This document shows, piece by piece, positions 51,741 to 62,758 of a stretch of DNA of 64,000 nt. Positions within the stretch are counted from its first letter, which is position 1, and every line of letters starts with the position of its first letter. A program made the position numbers and the translations under genes. The stretch comes from an uncultured Methylococcaceae bacterium (GTDB lineage: Bacteria > Pseudomonadota > Gammaproteobacteria > Methylococcales > Methylomonadaceae), in NCBI GenBank assembly GCA_903917345.1, contig CAIXAE010000009.1, positions 124,001 to 188,000 of the forward strand, written 5' to 3'. The notes under the pieces were generated by a model, which ran no database searches, was not told where the DNA came from, and was given only the letters and a program-made list of their open reading frames with translations.

Positions 51741-53240
51741 ATGTGTGGTATTGCTGCAATTGTTTCACATCAAGCTGTTAACCAAGAACTCTATGACGCT
51801 CTCACTGTCTTACAGCACAGAGGACAAGATGCTGCAGGTATAGTCACTTGCGAAGGAGGTCGTTTACATTTACGTAAAGATAATGGCCTAACACGCGATG
51901 TATTTAATAATGCCCAAATGCTCAAATTAAAAGGCAACATGGGGATTGCACATGTTCGCTACCCTACAGCGGGATGCACCAGTTCTGCGGAAGCACAACC
52001 TTTTTACGTTAACTCACCCTTTGGCCTTACCCTTGCTCACAACGGTAATTTAACCAATACCGAAGAATTAAAAAAAGCGTTGTTTGTTGAAGATCAACGT
52101 CATATCAATACCGACTCTGACTCGGAAGTACTTTTAAACGTCTTTGCTCATGAACTCCACATATTAGGTAAGCTGGACTTGAGTGTTGAGGACATCTTTG
52201 AAGCTGTGCGTGGTGTTCATCGTCGTTGCAGAGGCGCTTATGCCGTTGTGATAATGATTGCAGGTGTTGGCATATTAGGCTTTAGAGATCCACATGGTAT
52301 AAGACCCATTGTTTTCGGAGAGCGAAAATCAGAAGACGGTCCAGAGTTTATGATTGCCTCAGAAAGTGTCGCTCTTGATGTATTAGGTTTCGATCTTATC
52401 CGTGACATAGAACCGGGTGAAGCTATCTTCATAGAGGCGTCAGGTGTACTTCATACCGAACAATGTTCAGAAATCGTAGATCACTGCCCTTGTATTTTCG
52501 AATATGTTTATTTTGCCCGTCCTGACTCAATTATCGACGACATATCCGTCTATAAAGCCAGACTTCGTATGGGAGACAAACTTGCTGCGAAAGTCATTAG
52601 AGAGTGGCCGGATTATGATATTGATGTTGTCATTCCCATTCCAGATACCAGCAGAACGGCCGCATTACAAATGGCTAACAAGTTAGGCGTTAAATTTAGT
52701 GAAGGCTTTATGAAGAACCGATACATCGGTAGAACCTTTATTATGCCAGGTCAAAAAATGCGCGAAAAATCTGTTCGTCAAAAGTTGAACGCTATAGACC
52801 TTGAATTTAACGGCAAAAATGTTTTACTAGTTGATGACTCAGTAGTAAGAGGCACAACCTCTGCTCAAATTATTCAAATGGCGCGTGATGCGGGTGCTAA
52901 AAAAGTATACTTTGCTTCAGCGGCGCCGCCAGTTAGATATCCTAATGTTTACGGCATAGATATGCCTGCTGCAAATGAGCTAATTGCTCATGATCGTACC
53001 GAAGAAGAAGTGTGCGAGGCTATTGGTGCAGACCGTTTAATTTATCAAGATTTAGAAGACTTGATTGAAGCCGTTCGTAAAGGGAACCCTAGTATCGAGC
53101 ACTTCGATACCTCTTGCTTTAGCAAAGAATATATCACAGGCGATATTGACGACGCTTATCTTGAAAAAACGGAGGCTTTACGTAACGATAACGCTCAGGC
53201 GGAACGTAATTCAGCAAAATCAATTATCGAAATGATATAA
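51741..53240 (+). CDS. purF: Amidophosphoribosyltransferase
   Basis: '[34 protein letters not shown]', '[18 protein letters not shown]'. Confidence 0.98.
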   Translation: MCGIAAIVSHQAVNQELYDALTVLQHRGQDAAGIVTCEGGRLHLRKDNGLTRDVFNNAQMLKLKGNMGIAHVRYPTAGCTSSAEAQPFYVNSPFGLTLAHNGNLTNTEELKKALFVEDQRHINTDSDSEVLLNVFAHELHILGKLDLSVEDIFEAVRGVHRRCRGAYAVVIMIAGVGILGFRDPHGIRPIVFGERKSEDGPEFMIASESVALDVLGFDLIRDIEPGEAIFIEASGVLHTEQCSEIVDHCPCIFEYVYFARPDSIIDDISVYKARLRMGDKLAAKVIREWPDYDIDVVIPIPDTSRTAALQMANKLGVKFSEGFMKNRYIGRTFIMPGQKMREKSVRQKLNAIDLEFNGKNVLLVDDSVVRGTTSAQIIQMARDAGAKKVYFASAAPPVRYPNVYGIDMPAANELIAHDRTEEEVCEAIGADRLIYQDLEDLIEAVRKGNPSIEHFDTSCFSKEYITGDIDDAYLEKTEALRNDNAQAERNSAKSIIEMI

Positions 53241-53265
53241 GACAGTACACAGATAACCCAACGAT

Positions 53266-54450
53266 ATGACCGATACCAACTGGAACGATTACGCCCTAGA
53301 AACACAAGCTATTAGAGCAGGTCATGTTCGTACGCCTGAAGATGAACACAGCATCCCCATCTTTGCGACTTCCAGTTATGTATTTAAAAGTGCTGAAGAA
53401 GCGGCTTTACGTTTTACCGGCAAAAAACCAGGAAACATCTATTCTCGCTTTACCAATCCAACGGTTAATGCTTTTCAAGAAAGATTAGCTTTTATGGAAA
53501 AAGGCGAGCGTTGCCTTGCTTTTTCATCTGGCATGGCCGCGATTATGGCGGTCGGCATGGGTTTACTTAAAGCAGGCGATCATGTTGTCTGTTCACGCAG
53601 TGTGTTTGGCAATACCGTGTTAGTTTTTCAAAATTACTTTGCAAAGTTTGGTGTCGAAACTGAATTTGTTGATTTAATCGATACGGCCGCATGGGAAGCT
53701 GCCATAAAACCAAACACCCGTTTTTTATTTATAGAAACACCCTCTAACCCACTCATTGAAATTGCCGATATTCAAGCGTTAGCTAATATTGCGCATGCCC
53801 ATGATGCGCTTTTAATTGTGGATAATTGCTTCTGTACCCCCGTACTGCAAAAACCATTCGAGCTCGGCGCTGATATTGTTATCCATTCAGCCACTAAATA
53901 TATCGATGGACAAGGTCGCTGTGTAGGTGGTGCTGTGATCGCCAGTGATGAAATTATTGAAAAACATATTTATCCTTACCTAAGAACAGGCGGCGCAACG
54001 ATGAGTCCGTTCAATGCGTGGGTATTTTTGTCTGGCTTAGAAACCTTAGCCGTTCGAATGAAAGCACATTGTGACAACGCTTTTGAATTAGCAAAATGGT
54101 TAGAACAACAATCAAATGTCGCTAAAGTTCACTACCCTGGCCTAGCCTTTCATGCTCAACATGATTTAGCCAAGAAACAACAAAGTCGCTTTGGCGGCAT
54201 TGTCAGCTTTGAACTAGAAGCGGGCAAAGATCATGCATGGAAATTGATTGATTCAACTCAAATGATCTCGATCACCGCTAATTTAGGCGATGTAAAAACT
54301 ACCATCACGCATCCAGCTACAACAACGCATGGTCGTTTAAGTCCAGAAGCTAGGGCTAAAGCAGGCATTAAAGACGGCTTGGTGCGTATTTCAGTGGGAC
54401 TAGAAGCGATCGAAGATATAAAAAATGATCTTGTTAAAGGGTTGGCCTAA
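53266..54450 (+). CDS. metZ: O-succinylhomoserine sulfhydrylase
   Basis: Cys/Met metabolism PLP family; 'ETQAIRAGHVRTPEDEHSIPIFATSSYVFKSAEEAALRF', 'HSATKYIDGQGRCVGGAV'; downstream of purF. Confidence 0.9.
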   Translation: MTDTNWNDYALETQAIRAGHVRTPEDEHSIPIFATSSYVFKSAEEAALRFTGKKPGNIYSRFTNPTVNAFQERLAFMEKGERCLAFSSGMAAIMAVGMGLLKAGDHVVCSRSVFGNTVLVFQNYFAKFGVETEFVDLIDTAAWEAAIKPNTRFLFIETPSNPLIEIADIQALANIAHAHDALLIVDNCFCTPVLQKPFELGADIVIHSATKYIDGQGRCVGGAVIASDEIIEKHIYPYLRTGGATMSPFNAWVFLSGLETLAVRMKAHCDNAFELAKWLEQQSNVAKVHYPGLAFHAQHDLAKKQQSRFGGIVSFELEAGKDHAWKLIDSTQMISITANLGDVKTTITHPATTTHGRLSPEARAKAGIKDGLVRISVGLEAIEDIKNDLVKGLA

Positions 54451-54478
54451 ACCAAGACCCCGTCATTAATTTATAACT

Positions 54479-55366
54479 ATGGACGTAGATGTACTTTGTG
54501 TAGGTCACGCATCTTATGACCTCATTTTCTCGATTGATCATCACCCCCTTGCGGACGAGAAAATATCAGCCGATGATTTTTTTAGTTGTGGCGGAGGGCC
54601 AGCCGCTAATGCCTCGGTAACCATCACTAGATTAGGATTTAATGCGGGCTTTGCTGGCTATCTAGGCAATGACATTTTCGGCGAAAATCATTATCAAGAA
54701 TTAATCAAAGAGGGTGTTAACACCCAATTGATAGCCCGTGACCACCACCCTACCCCACTCTCGACCATTTTAGTGAAACCGGATGGTAGACGCTCGCTTA
54801 TTAACTACAAAGGCTCCACTACCCCTCTAACTGCTGATGCAATTGACTTTTCATCTCTAAAGGCCAAAGTAGTGCTATTCGATGGTCATGAACCTAATAT
54901 ATCCCTGTCATTACTCAAGCAGCTTAAAAAACAAAATATACCCACGGTATTAGATGCGGGCTCTGTTCATGAGGGAACTCTAAGCTTAATGGATAAAGTG
55001 GATTATTTAGTATGTTCAGAAAAGTTTGCTATTCAGTTTGCAGGTAATGAAACCGACGCCCTTTCTAGCTTAGCTAAACTGTCGCCTAATGTCGTTATTA
55101 CGCTGGGTGAACGTGGCCTCATTTGGCAACGTGATCATGAAACAGGGCAATTAAATGCTTTTAATATTAAGGCGCTAGATACCACCGGTGCGGGAGATGC
55201 TTTTCATGGTGCTTTTGCTGCAGCTCTCACAACACAGATGAATTGGCAGGAAATTTTAAAGTTCTCTAGCGCGGCAGGCGCATTATGTTGTACAAAAGTA
55301 GGAGCTAGAGTCGGATTACCCACTAAATTAGAGCATAGTAAATTTTTAAATGCGTGTACTATTTAA
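54479..55366 (+). CDS. PfkB-family carbohydrate kinase
   Basis: 'GGGPAANASVTITRLGFNAGFAGYLGNDIFGE' and 'DTTGAGDAFHGAFAAAL'. Confidence 0.92.
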   Translation: MDVDVLCVGHASYDLIFSIDHHPLADEKISADDFFSCGGGPAANASVTITRLGFNAGFAGYLGNDIFGENHYQELIKEGVNTQLIARDHHPTPLSTILVKPDGRRSLINYKGSTTPLTADAIDFSSLKAKVVLFDGHEPNISLSLLKQLKKQNIPTVLDAGSVHEGTLSLMDKVDYLVCSEKFAIQFAGNETDALSSLAKLSPNVVITLGERGLIWQRDHETGQLNAFNIKALDTTGAGDAFHGAFAAALTTQMNWQEILKFSSAAGALCCTKVGARVGLPTKLEHSKFLNACTI

Positions 55367-55533
55367 AAAACGGTTTAATTAAAATACAATTAATAAGAAT
55401 AAGATGGTCAGGTGGATTAATCTGATATTATCTTAGTAATTTATATAGTTAATATAAAACAAACGCAATCTGAACCCCTATAAATTGAACGACTCAAACA
55501 CATGACTACTCTTCATAAAATGTCGTTTACTCT

Positions 55534-56574
55534 ATGGAGCCAATGATGAACGCCCCCTCTAAAGTATCAACTTCGATCTCACAAATTAGCTCCATCATCA
55601 TTTTAATCACCATCATTATTGCTGGTGGCTGGGCTCTCTCTATTTACGAAGAATCAAAAACCCCACCCATAGATTACACACAATCGATAGTAGAAGGAGA
55701 AAATGCTTTAAATGATGGGCATTACCGTGAAGCAAAACTTATTTTTGAAGAAGAGCTCCGTATAAATCCCAAAAACCAACAAGCGATTTGGGGAGTCAAG
55801 ATAACCCAAGTTAAAGAGGCAATGGGGCAACCAGGATTTAAAGAAACCATTGATCAACTTCATGAAGAAGATCCCAATAACGCGAGCATCAATTTATTTC
55901 TAGGTGAGTTTCACGTTAGCAATAAAGAATACGATAAATCAATCCCCTACTTTGAGAAAGCCCTATTAGAAAACCCACGATTAGCTGAGGCGCATAATGA
56001 CTTAGCGATTGTTTATGTGCATCTGGGTGATTACGAAACTGCAAAAATTGAGTTTCTAAATGCTATCGATAACTCTGCCAGACCTAAATATCGTAATAAT
56101 TTAGGCGCTGTCTACATTAAACAAAAACGATACGAAGAAGCCGTCAAAGAATACGGTAGAAATAAAGAATATCCCTTTTCAGCCATTGAGAGCTCAAAGA
56201 TTTATTGGCGCCTTGAATACCTTAGTCAGGCAACCAACTATCAAAATCAGGCCATTGAGTGGTTAAACGACAAAGCCATCATGGCGAAGCCGGAAAACCA
56301 AGAGCCTTGGTCCGTTGAGATGAGTTCGGATAATTACATGGACCTGAGCAGTCTAGAAGAGAAAAAGAGTTACGCTTACTTCTGCCTTTCTGTCAGTCTG
56401 TATCTCCAAGGAGATAAAGCTGGGGTAGAGAATGAACTGAAGAAAATAGCAGATTTAACGCCCACTCGGTCTAATCAATTTACTGCACTTTTGGCTAACA
56501 CGCTGGATAAATTAGTCATAGCCAACCCTAATTATTCGGATGAAATTACGAGTTATAGGCAACAGTATTTATAA
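55534..56574 (+). CDS. TPR-repeat protein with N-terminal transmembrane segment
   Basis: Hydrophobic helix then TPR repeats ('ASINLFLGEFHVSNKEYDKSIPYFEKALLENPRLAEAHNDLAIVYVHLGDYETAKIEFLNAI'). Confidence 0.8.
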   Translation: MEPMMNAPSKVSTSISQISSIIILITIIIAGGWALSIYEESKTPPIDYTQSIVEGENALNDGHYREAKLIFEEELRINPKNQQAIWGVKITQVKEAMGQPGFKETIDQLHEEDPNNASINLFLGEFHVSNKEYDKSIPYFEKALLENPRLAEAHNDLAIVYVHLGDYETAKIEFLNAIDNSARPKYRNNLGAVYIKQKRYEEAVKEYGRNKEYPFSAIESSKIYWRLEYLSQATNYQNQAIEWLNDKAIMAKPENQEPWSVEMSSDNYMDLSSLEEKKSYAYFCLSVSLYLQGDKAGVENELKKIADLTPTRSNQFTALLANTLDKLVIANPNYSDEITSYRQQYL

Positions 56575-56595
56575 AATAAAAATAGATCCTCATTC

Positions 56596-58047
56596 GTGAA
56601 CTCAATTTTCTATCTACCCGCGAAAATTCGCGCAATTGCGTTCCTCGGCTTATTATTATTAGCGCTTTCTATTCTCGGCGGCATGATATGGAGAAATCTA
56701 CATCATTTTGAAACCGTCTTATCGTATGTCAATTACTCTCATCGTATCCAAAGCATCTCAGTCGATTTGCAGCAATCTTTAATTGGATTTATAACGGAAA
56801 CCACTACCGAGTCTCAGCCTATTGTTTTAAATAAAACATTAACTGAGATGCAAACCTTAATTGACGATGACCACTATTTATCACCCTCTACAAAAGATCG
56901 TTTAGAAACAGTAAAAAGCTTACTTTTAAACATTGATAAATTAGAAAAGGCACAAAAAAATAGCCAACTCATCCAAGCCGTAAAACTTATGACCCAAACC
57001 TTGGAAGAGGAAGGCTTAATAAGAGAAAAACTATTAGAAGATATTAACTTTGATACCCAGACAGAACTCTATATCGCATTAATCACTTTTACTCTAATTT
57101 TAACGGGAGCGATGTTATTTTTGCACTTTAGAATTCTTCATCCCCTTAATGACCTAAGGCTCTTATTAGAAAGACTCACCGAAGAAAACTACACTCCTAT
57201 AAAAACAGCGCATTTAGACCCTTTATTATTCCCCGTTTTTAATAGTTATAACGAAATGGTCCTGCATTTAGCAGAGCTAGAAGAAGCCCAACAACGCTAC
57301 GCTCTTTCTCTAAAGCACGAAGTACGTTTGGCCACACAGGCCTTATTAGAACAACAATACAGCCTTGCTAGAGCCGAACGATTAGCCGCCATTGGTGAAG
57401 TCGCCGCAGAATTAGCCCACGAAATACGGAATCCATTAGCAGGTATCCAAATGGCTTTTAGTAATCTCAGACGTGAAATTGCGGACGAAAATCAACGCGA
57501 AAGAATAGAGTTAATTAGTAATGAACTTAAGCGCCTAGGTCGCTTACTCAATGACATGCTGGATCAAAGTCGACATTCGCCCGAAGTTGCTACCCATTTT
57601 AATATCACTAAATTGATTCAAGATTTAATCACATTAACACGTTATCAAATACCTGAAAGGATAGAACTGATCATCGATTCACCTAATAACCTGAATGTTC
57701 ACTTACCTGAAAGTGGTATCCGTCAGGCACTACTCAACTTGATACTCAACTCAGCTGACGCGCTAAGAAACAACGCAGGTATCATTCATATTAAAACAAA
57801 GGCAGAAGCGGATAACTTATCTATAGAAGTATTTGATAATGGCCCTGGCTTCTCTCAAGACATGCTTAATTACGGCATAAGACCTTTCCGAACCAGCCAT
57901 CAAGATGGCACCGGCTTAGGTTTAGCCATGGTTCAACGATTTGTAAAAGACATCGGCGGAAAAATCAAGCTCAGCAACCTTCATCCTAAAGGCGCTTGTG
58001 TTTCTATTTTAATTCCCAAAGCCTGCCTAACTAAACAAAAATCATGA
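56596..58047 (+). CDS. Membrane sensor histidine kinase (NtrB-like group)
   Basis: GTG start; two TM segments, HAMP-like linker, 'ELAHEIRNPLAGIQMAFSNL' H-box, 'LLNLILNSADALRNN' N-box, 'GTGLGLAMVQRFV' G-box. Confidence 0.93.
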   Translation: MNSIFYLPAKIRAIAFLGLLLLALSILGGMIWRNLHHFETVLSYVNYSHRIQSISVDLQQSLIGFITETTTESQPIVLNKTLTEMQTLIDDDHYLSPSTKDRLETVKSLLLNIDKLEKAQKNSQLIQAVKLMTQTLEEEGLIREKLLEDINFDTQTELYIALITFTLILTGAMLFLHFRILHPLNDLRLLLERLTEENYTPIKTAHLDPLLFPVFNSYNEMVLHLAELEEAQQRYALSLKHEVRLATQALLEQQYSLARAERLAAIGEVAAELAHEIRNPLAGIQMAFSNLRREIADENQRERIELISNELKRLGRLLNDMLDQSRHSPEVATHFNITKLIQDLITLTRYQIPERIELIIDSPNNLNVHLPESGIRQALLNLILNSADALRNNAGIIHIKTKAEADNLSIEVFDNGPGFSQDMLNYGIRPFRTSHQDGTGLGLAMVQRFVKDIGGKIKLSNLHPKGACVSILIPKACLTKQKS

Positions 58048-59468
58048 TAGAAACCTTACTGATTATAGAAGATGAAAAATTACTAGGAACGGAGCTTTCT
58101 AGACATTATCGCTCACATGGCTGGGAGGTGATATTAGCGAAGACCCTAGAGGAAGCTAAAAGTCTTATTTTAAAAGATCGCATTGAGCCATTACTCATAC
58201 TGTCTGACATGAACCTACCTGATGGTAATGCACTTGATTTTATGGAGTCCATAAAGAAACAAGTGAACTATGCTGAATGGTTGTTTCTAACCGGCTATGG
58301 CAGCGTACCTGATTCCGTTAGAGCGCTTAGACTCGGGGCTTATGACTTTTTAGAAAAACCTTGTGATTTAGAGCGCTTAGATCTCGTTGTAACCAGTGCA
58401 ACGCGCAGTGCCTTAATGCAACGCCGAGTTATTGATCAAACAAAACAAGGTTACCGAAGATACTCCCCTGATGCTTATTTAGGCCAAAGTGAACAAGCCA
58501 TCAATATTAGAGCGTTATTATCTAAACTGACCAATGTGCCTTTCAGCGCTTTAATCATAGGTGGCGAAAGTGGCACCGGCAAAGGGTTAACAGCACGCAT
58601 ATTACATTATGGGGGACCGCGAGCTCAAAACCCTATGATAGAAGTCAACTGCGCTGCGCTGCCGCGAGAACTGCTTGAGTCCGAATTATTCGGACATGAA
58701 CCTGGGGCATTCACTGGCGCTTCAGGAAGACACCGTGGATTGCTTGAACAAGCCGATGGCGGCACTCTTTTTATGGATGAAATTGGTGAAATGCCCCTCG
58801 ATCTGCAAGCTAAATTATTAAAAGCCATTGAAGATCATAAATTCCGTCGCTTAGGTGGCGAAAAAGAAATCAATGTTGACGTGCAAATAGTGGCCGCCAG
58901 CAACCGCGACCTAGAACAGATGACCCAAGAAGGTCATTTCAGAGCAGACTTATATCATCGCCTGAGTGTATTTAAAGTGATCTTGCCGCCCTTACGTGAA
59001 GCGATCGATGATTTGGATGAACTAGTACCTCTTTTTATCGCAGAATACAATGCTAAAGCGGGTCGCCAAGTTAAGAATATATCGGATGAGGTCTGGCAAA
59101 AACTAAAAAGCCACCATTGGCCCGGTAATGTAAGAGAATTAAGGAATGTTATTGAACGTTGCGTACTCTTTGCAGACAGTCATATTTTCCCGATTCAATG
59201 GTTACAATTGCCTAGAAAATCATCGCCTTCATTACCAATGGAAGGTTCTGAAGAGATTACCGATCCAAACCAAGCTAAAGCCCATCAGTCAGGTATCTAC
59301 TTGCCATTAGATGGCAGTATGGCATTAGATGATATGGATCGTTTTATCATCAAAACAGCCTTAGACAGAGCCGATAACAATCTAACAGCCGCCGCTAGAG
59401 ACTTGGGCGCAACGCGAGAAACTTTGCGTTATCGCGTTAGAAAATACAATCTAAAAACAGTTGATTAG
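58044..59468 (+). CDS. Sigma-54 dependent response regulator (receiver-AAA+-Fis)
   Basis: Receiver 'LLIIEDEKLL...LILSDMNLPDGNALDF', 'IIGGESGTGKGLTARIL', 'ELFGHEPGAFTGASG', C-terminal Fis HTH. Confidence 0.95.
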   Translation: MIETLLIIEDEKLLGTELSRHYRSHGWEVILAKTLEEAKSLILKDRIEPLLILSDMNLPDGNALDFMESIKKQVNYAEWLFLTGYGSVPDSVRALRLGAYDFLEKPCDLERLDLVVTSATRSALMQRRVIDQTKQGYRRYSPDAYLGQSEQAINIRALLSKLTNVPFSALIIGGESGTGKGLTARILHYGGPRAQNPMIEVNCAALPRELLESELFGHEPGAFTGASGRHRGLLEQADGGTLFMDEIGEMPLDLQAKLLKAIEDHKFRRLGGEKEINVDVQIVAASNRDLEQMTQEGHFRADLYHRLSVFKVILPPLREAIDDLDELVPLFIAEYNAKAGRQVKNISDEVWQKLKSHHWPGNVRELRNVIERCVLFADSHIFPIQWLQLPRKSSPSLPMEGSEEITDPNQAKAHQSGIYLPLDGSMALDDMDRFIIKTALDRADNNLTAAARDLGATRETLRYRVRKYNLKTVD

Positions 59469-59550
59469 ACCCTTGATAACGCGCTAACTTAAATCAATAC
59501 GCACTCAATTGGTGCAATTAAGGCATCATTCAACACCCTACACAGATAAT

Positions 59551-59592
59551 AAGCCATAAAAATCAGCAAACTAATTATATGGCTTGTTTTTT
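59551..59592 (+). terminator. Terminator-like hairpin upstream of glgX
   Basis: aagccata ... tatggctt 8-bp arms followed by gttttttg; long (19-nt) loop. Confidence 0.45.
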
Positions 59593-59649
59593 GCATGAAT
59601 TATTAGTCTAATATAAAGATTCAGGGTTAAGCTGGTATAAAGCAGAGAT

Positions 59650-61764
59650 ATGCAACAAGACTATCAACTAAAGCATGGAAAGCCCTATCCTTCGGGTTCA
59701 AAATATAACGAAAAAGGGGTTAACTTCTCCATTTTTAGTCGTTATGCCGAACAAGTGGAATTACTATTATTCTCGAGTGCTGATAGTGACGAACCGTTCC
59801 AAATCATCCCACTCAATAAAGACATAAACCGCACCTTTTTCTCTTGGCATGTTTACGTCTCAAAACTACCTGTGGGCACATGGTACACCTGGCGCATGAA
59901 CGGCCAAGGCCAAGAGCGTGATTCTGGATTCCGTTTTGAAAAAGAAAAACATCTACTTGATCCATGGGCACAAGCTGTAAGCCATAAACGCTGGGATAGA
60001 AAAGCGGCTTGCAATCCAGGTGATAACGTACTGAGCTCAATGCGCTGCATGGTCACCGATGATCAATATGATTGGGAAGGTGACGTGCCTTTAGCCATTC
60101 GTAGTGAAAAAGCCATCGTATATGAACTACATGTGGGCGGTTTTACCCGTCATTCATCATCAAAAGTTAAACATCCAGGTACGTTCTCAGGTCTTATTGA
60201 AAAGATACCCTATCTACAAAAACTGGGCATTAGCCATGTAGAACTATTACCCGTCATGGCTTTTGACGAACAAGACGTGCCGCCCAAAACAGCAGAACTC
60301 GGTTTAAAAAACTATTGGGGATACAGTACTCACAGCTTCTTTAGCCCACACCCCGGTTACTGTGTAACACCTGAGGAGGGTACACATGTTCAAGAATTTA
60401 GAGATTTAGTTAAAGCGCTCCATAAAGCAGGCATCGGCGTGATTATGGATGTAGTCTTTAATCATACGGCTGAAGCAGGCGCGACCGGCCCCGTTATTAA
60501 TTTTAGAGGCATCGGCGGTAAATCTTTCTATCACACCGACAACGCAGATAAAAGCATCCTACGTGACTATACAGGCTGTGGAAACACGGTTAATGCCAAT
60601 CACCCCTTAGTCGCCCGCTTTATCATTAGCTGCCTAGAATATTGGGTCAGAGAAATGCATGTCGACGGCTTCCGTTTTGACTTAGCCAGCGCCATGGCGA
60701 GAGGCGAAAACGGCGAAGTATTACAAGATCCGCCTGTATTGTGGGGCATTGAGCTTTCAGAGCAACTGATTAAAACAAAACTCATTGCAGAAGCGTGGGA
60801 TGCCGCAGGGCTTTATCAAGTAGGCAGCTTCCCTGGCTATCGTTGGGCAGAGTGGAATGGTCGCTACAGAGACATCATTCGCCAATTCGTCAGAGGGGAT
60901 AAAGGTTTATTATCAGAATTAGCCACCCGTATTTGTGGCAGTAGCGACCTCTATCAACACCAAGGTCGTTTACCCATCAACAGCATCAACTTTGTCACCT
61001 GTCATGATGGTTTTACGTTATACGACTTATTCAGTTACAACGAAAAACATAATCTAGCCAATGGCGAAGATAATCGTGATGGCTGCAGTAACAATCTAAG
61101 TTATAACTCTGGCGTTGAAGGGGACACAAACAATGCGGACATTTTAGATTTTCGTAAGAAACAAGCTAAGAACGTGTTTGCTATTTTATTGCTTAGCCAA
61201 GGTGTACCGATGCTATTGGCTGGGGATGAAATCTTACACAGCCAACGCGGTAACAACAATTGTTACTGCCAAGATAATGATACGAGTTGGATAGATTGGA
61301 ACCTGGCTAAAAAAAATGCCGATGTTTTACGCTTTGTGCAAGAAATGATCTCCTTACGTAAAAGACATCCCGCCATTATGCGCAGACGCTTTCTCACCGG
61401 AGAAGTGCCGACCGGCAAAGATAAACCTGATGTATCTTGGCATGGCACTGAGATTAATGAACCACTCTGGTTTGACCCCGAAGCACGCATTCTTGCTTTT
61501 ACCTTAACGGGTCTTGACGCAGATGAAGAAGATTTACATGTTGTCATGAATATGTCAGATGAAAGTGCTTCTATTCGACTCCCGCTGATTAAAGCTAAAA
61601 AATGGTGTGTTGCATTAGACACTTCGCAGCAAGCACCTTACGATATTATTACCCCAACCAAGCAAAAACAATACAAAGGTAGCCATTACACTGTTCATGA
61701 AAAAACGGTCGTTATCTTTGAAAGCACTCCCAGCAGACGTACTACTTTACTGAGTTTATTTTAA
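59650..61764 (+). CDS. glgX: Glycogen debranching protein GlgX
   Basis: 'GKPYPSGSKYNEKGVNFSIFSRYAEQVELLLF', 'VIMDVVFNHTAEAG', 'VDGFRFDLASAMAR', 'INSINFVTCHDGFTLYDLFSYNEKHNLANGEDNRDG'. Confidence 0.95.
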   Translation: MQQDYQLKHGKPYPSGSKYNEKGVNFSIFSRYAEQVELLLFSSADSDEPFQIIPLNKDINRTFFSWHVYVSKLPVGTWYTWRMNGQGQERDSGFRFEKEKHLLDPWAQAVSHKRWDRKAACNPGDNVLSSMRCMVTDDQYDWEGDVPLAIRSEKAIVYELHVGGFTRHSSSKVKHPGTFSGLIEKIPYLQKLGISHVELLPVMAFDEQDVPPKTAELGLKNYWGYSTHSFFSPHPGYCVTPEEGTHVQEFRDLVKALHKAGIGVIMDVVFNHTAEAGATGPVINFRGIGGKSFYHTDNADKSILRDYTGCGNTVNANHPLVARFIISCLEYWVREMHVDGFRFDLASAMARGENGEVLQDPPVLWGIELSEQLIKTKLIAEAWDAAGLYQVGSFPGYRWAEWNGRYRDIIRQFVRGDKGLLSELATRICGSSDLYQHQGRLPINSINFVTCHDGFTLYDLFSYNEKHNLANGEDNRDGCSNNLSYNSGVEGDTNNADILDFRKKQAKNVFAILLLSQGVPMLLAGDEILHSQRGNNNCYCQDNDTSWIDWNLAKKNADVLRFVQEMISLRKRHPAIMRRRFLTGEVPTGKDKPDVSWHGTEINEPLWFDPEARILAFTLTGLDADEEDLHVVMNMSDESASIRLPLIKAKKWCVALDTSQQAPYDIITPTKQKQYKGSHYTVHEKTVVIFESTPSRRTTLLSLF

Positions 61765-61797
61765 AATCTAACCCGTTAGGCATGTTAAAATAAACAC

Positions 61798-62703
61798 ATG
61801 AGAATTGAGCATTTAAATCGTGACCATGGCATTAAAGGCCACCTCAAATTCGATAAAGGCAATGGTCACTTACCCTTTATTTTTATCAACAATGCCCGTG
61901 CGAGCGCCATTATTTCTCTGCATGGTGCGCAAATCCTGTCCTATAAACCCCATAGGGAAGAAGAAGATTTACTCTTTGTCAGCCAAAACTCATGGTATGA
62001 AGAAGGCAGAGCTATCAGAGGCGGTATACCGCTATGCTGGCCCTGGTTTGGCCCAGACCCCTCAGAAGATAAAAGACCCGATCACGGCTTTGTGCGTAAT
62101 GGCTTGTGGGATATTTTAAAGACCGAAGCGCTCTCTAAAGATGAAACTAAAATTGTGTTTCAGTTTGAGAACTCCCCTAAAAGCGAAGCTTATTGGCAAC
62201 AACCCTTCAGTTTAGAATTAGAAGTCATCATCAGTGACACGCTCACGGTAAATTTAATCACCCGTAATACCGGTGATAAATCTTTTACTATTACGCAAGC
62301 GCTCCACGCCTACTTTAATGTAGGGCACATCAACGACATTAAGATTTTAGGCTTAGATAATTCTGCTTACTTAGACAAAGCACAAAATGAAGAAGAATAC
62401 CAACAAGAGGGGCACCTGACTATTAACACCGAAGTTAATAGGATTTATAAAGATGTCGAAAACCCGTTGGTCATTCAAGATCAGGCCTTTAGAAGAAAGA
62501 TCATTATTACGGCAACACATCACAAAACAGCGGTCGTCTGGAACCCAGGCGTAGACTTACCCCCGACCATTACCGATTTAGAGACTGACGATTACCAACG
62601 CTTTGTCTGTGTTGAATCAGGCAATGTCTCTTGCGATACTATTGAAGTCCCCCCCCAAAGTGAGTTTCAGCTTCGCGCTAATTACAAAATTGGCAAAATC
62701 TAA
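61798..62703 (+). CDS. D-hexose-6-phosphate mutarotase (aldose 1-epimerase family)
   Basis: 'SIISLHGAQILSYKP', 'RAIRGGIPLCWPWFGPDP...DHGFVRNGLWDI', 'CVESGNV'. Confidence 0.92.
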   Translation: MRIEHLNRDHGIKGHLKFDKGNGHLPFIFINNARASAIISLHGAQILSYKPHREEEDLLFVSQNSWYEEGRAIRGGIPLCWPWFGPDPSEDKRPDHGFVRNGLWDILKTEALSKDETKIVFQFENSPKSEAYWQQPFSLELEVIISDTLTVNLITRNTGDKSFTITQALHAYFNVGHINDIKILGLDNSAYLDKAQNEEEYQQEGHLTINTEVNRIYKDVENPLVIQDQAFRRKIIITATHHKTAVVWNPGVDLPPTITDLETDDYQRFVCVESGNVSCDTIEVPPQSEFQLRANYKIGKI

Positions 62704-62758
62704 TGCGCATTGATTCAGAATATCGAACCAATACTCGTCACTGTTAACTGCATATTTC

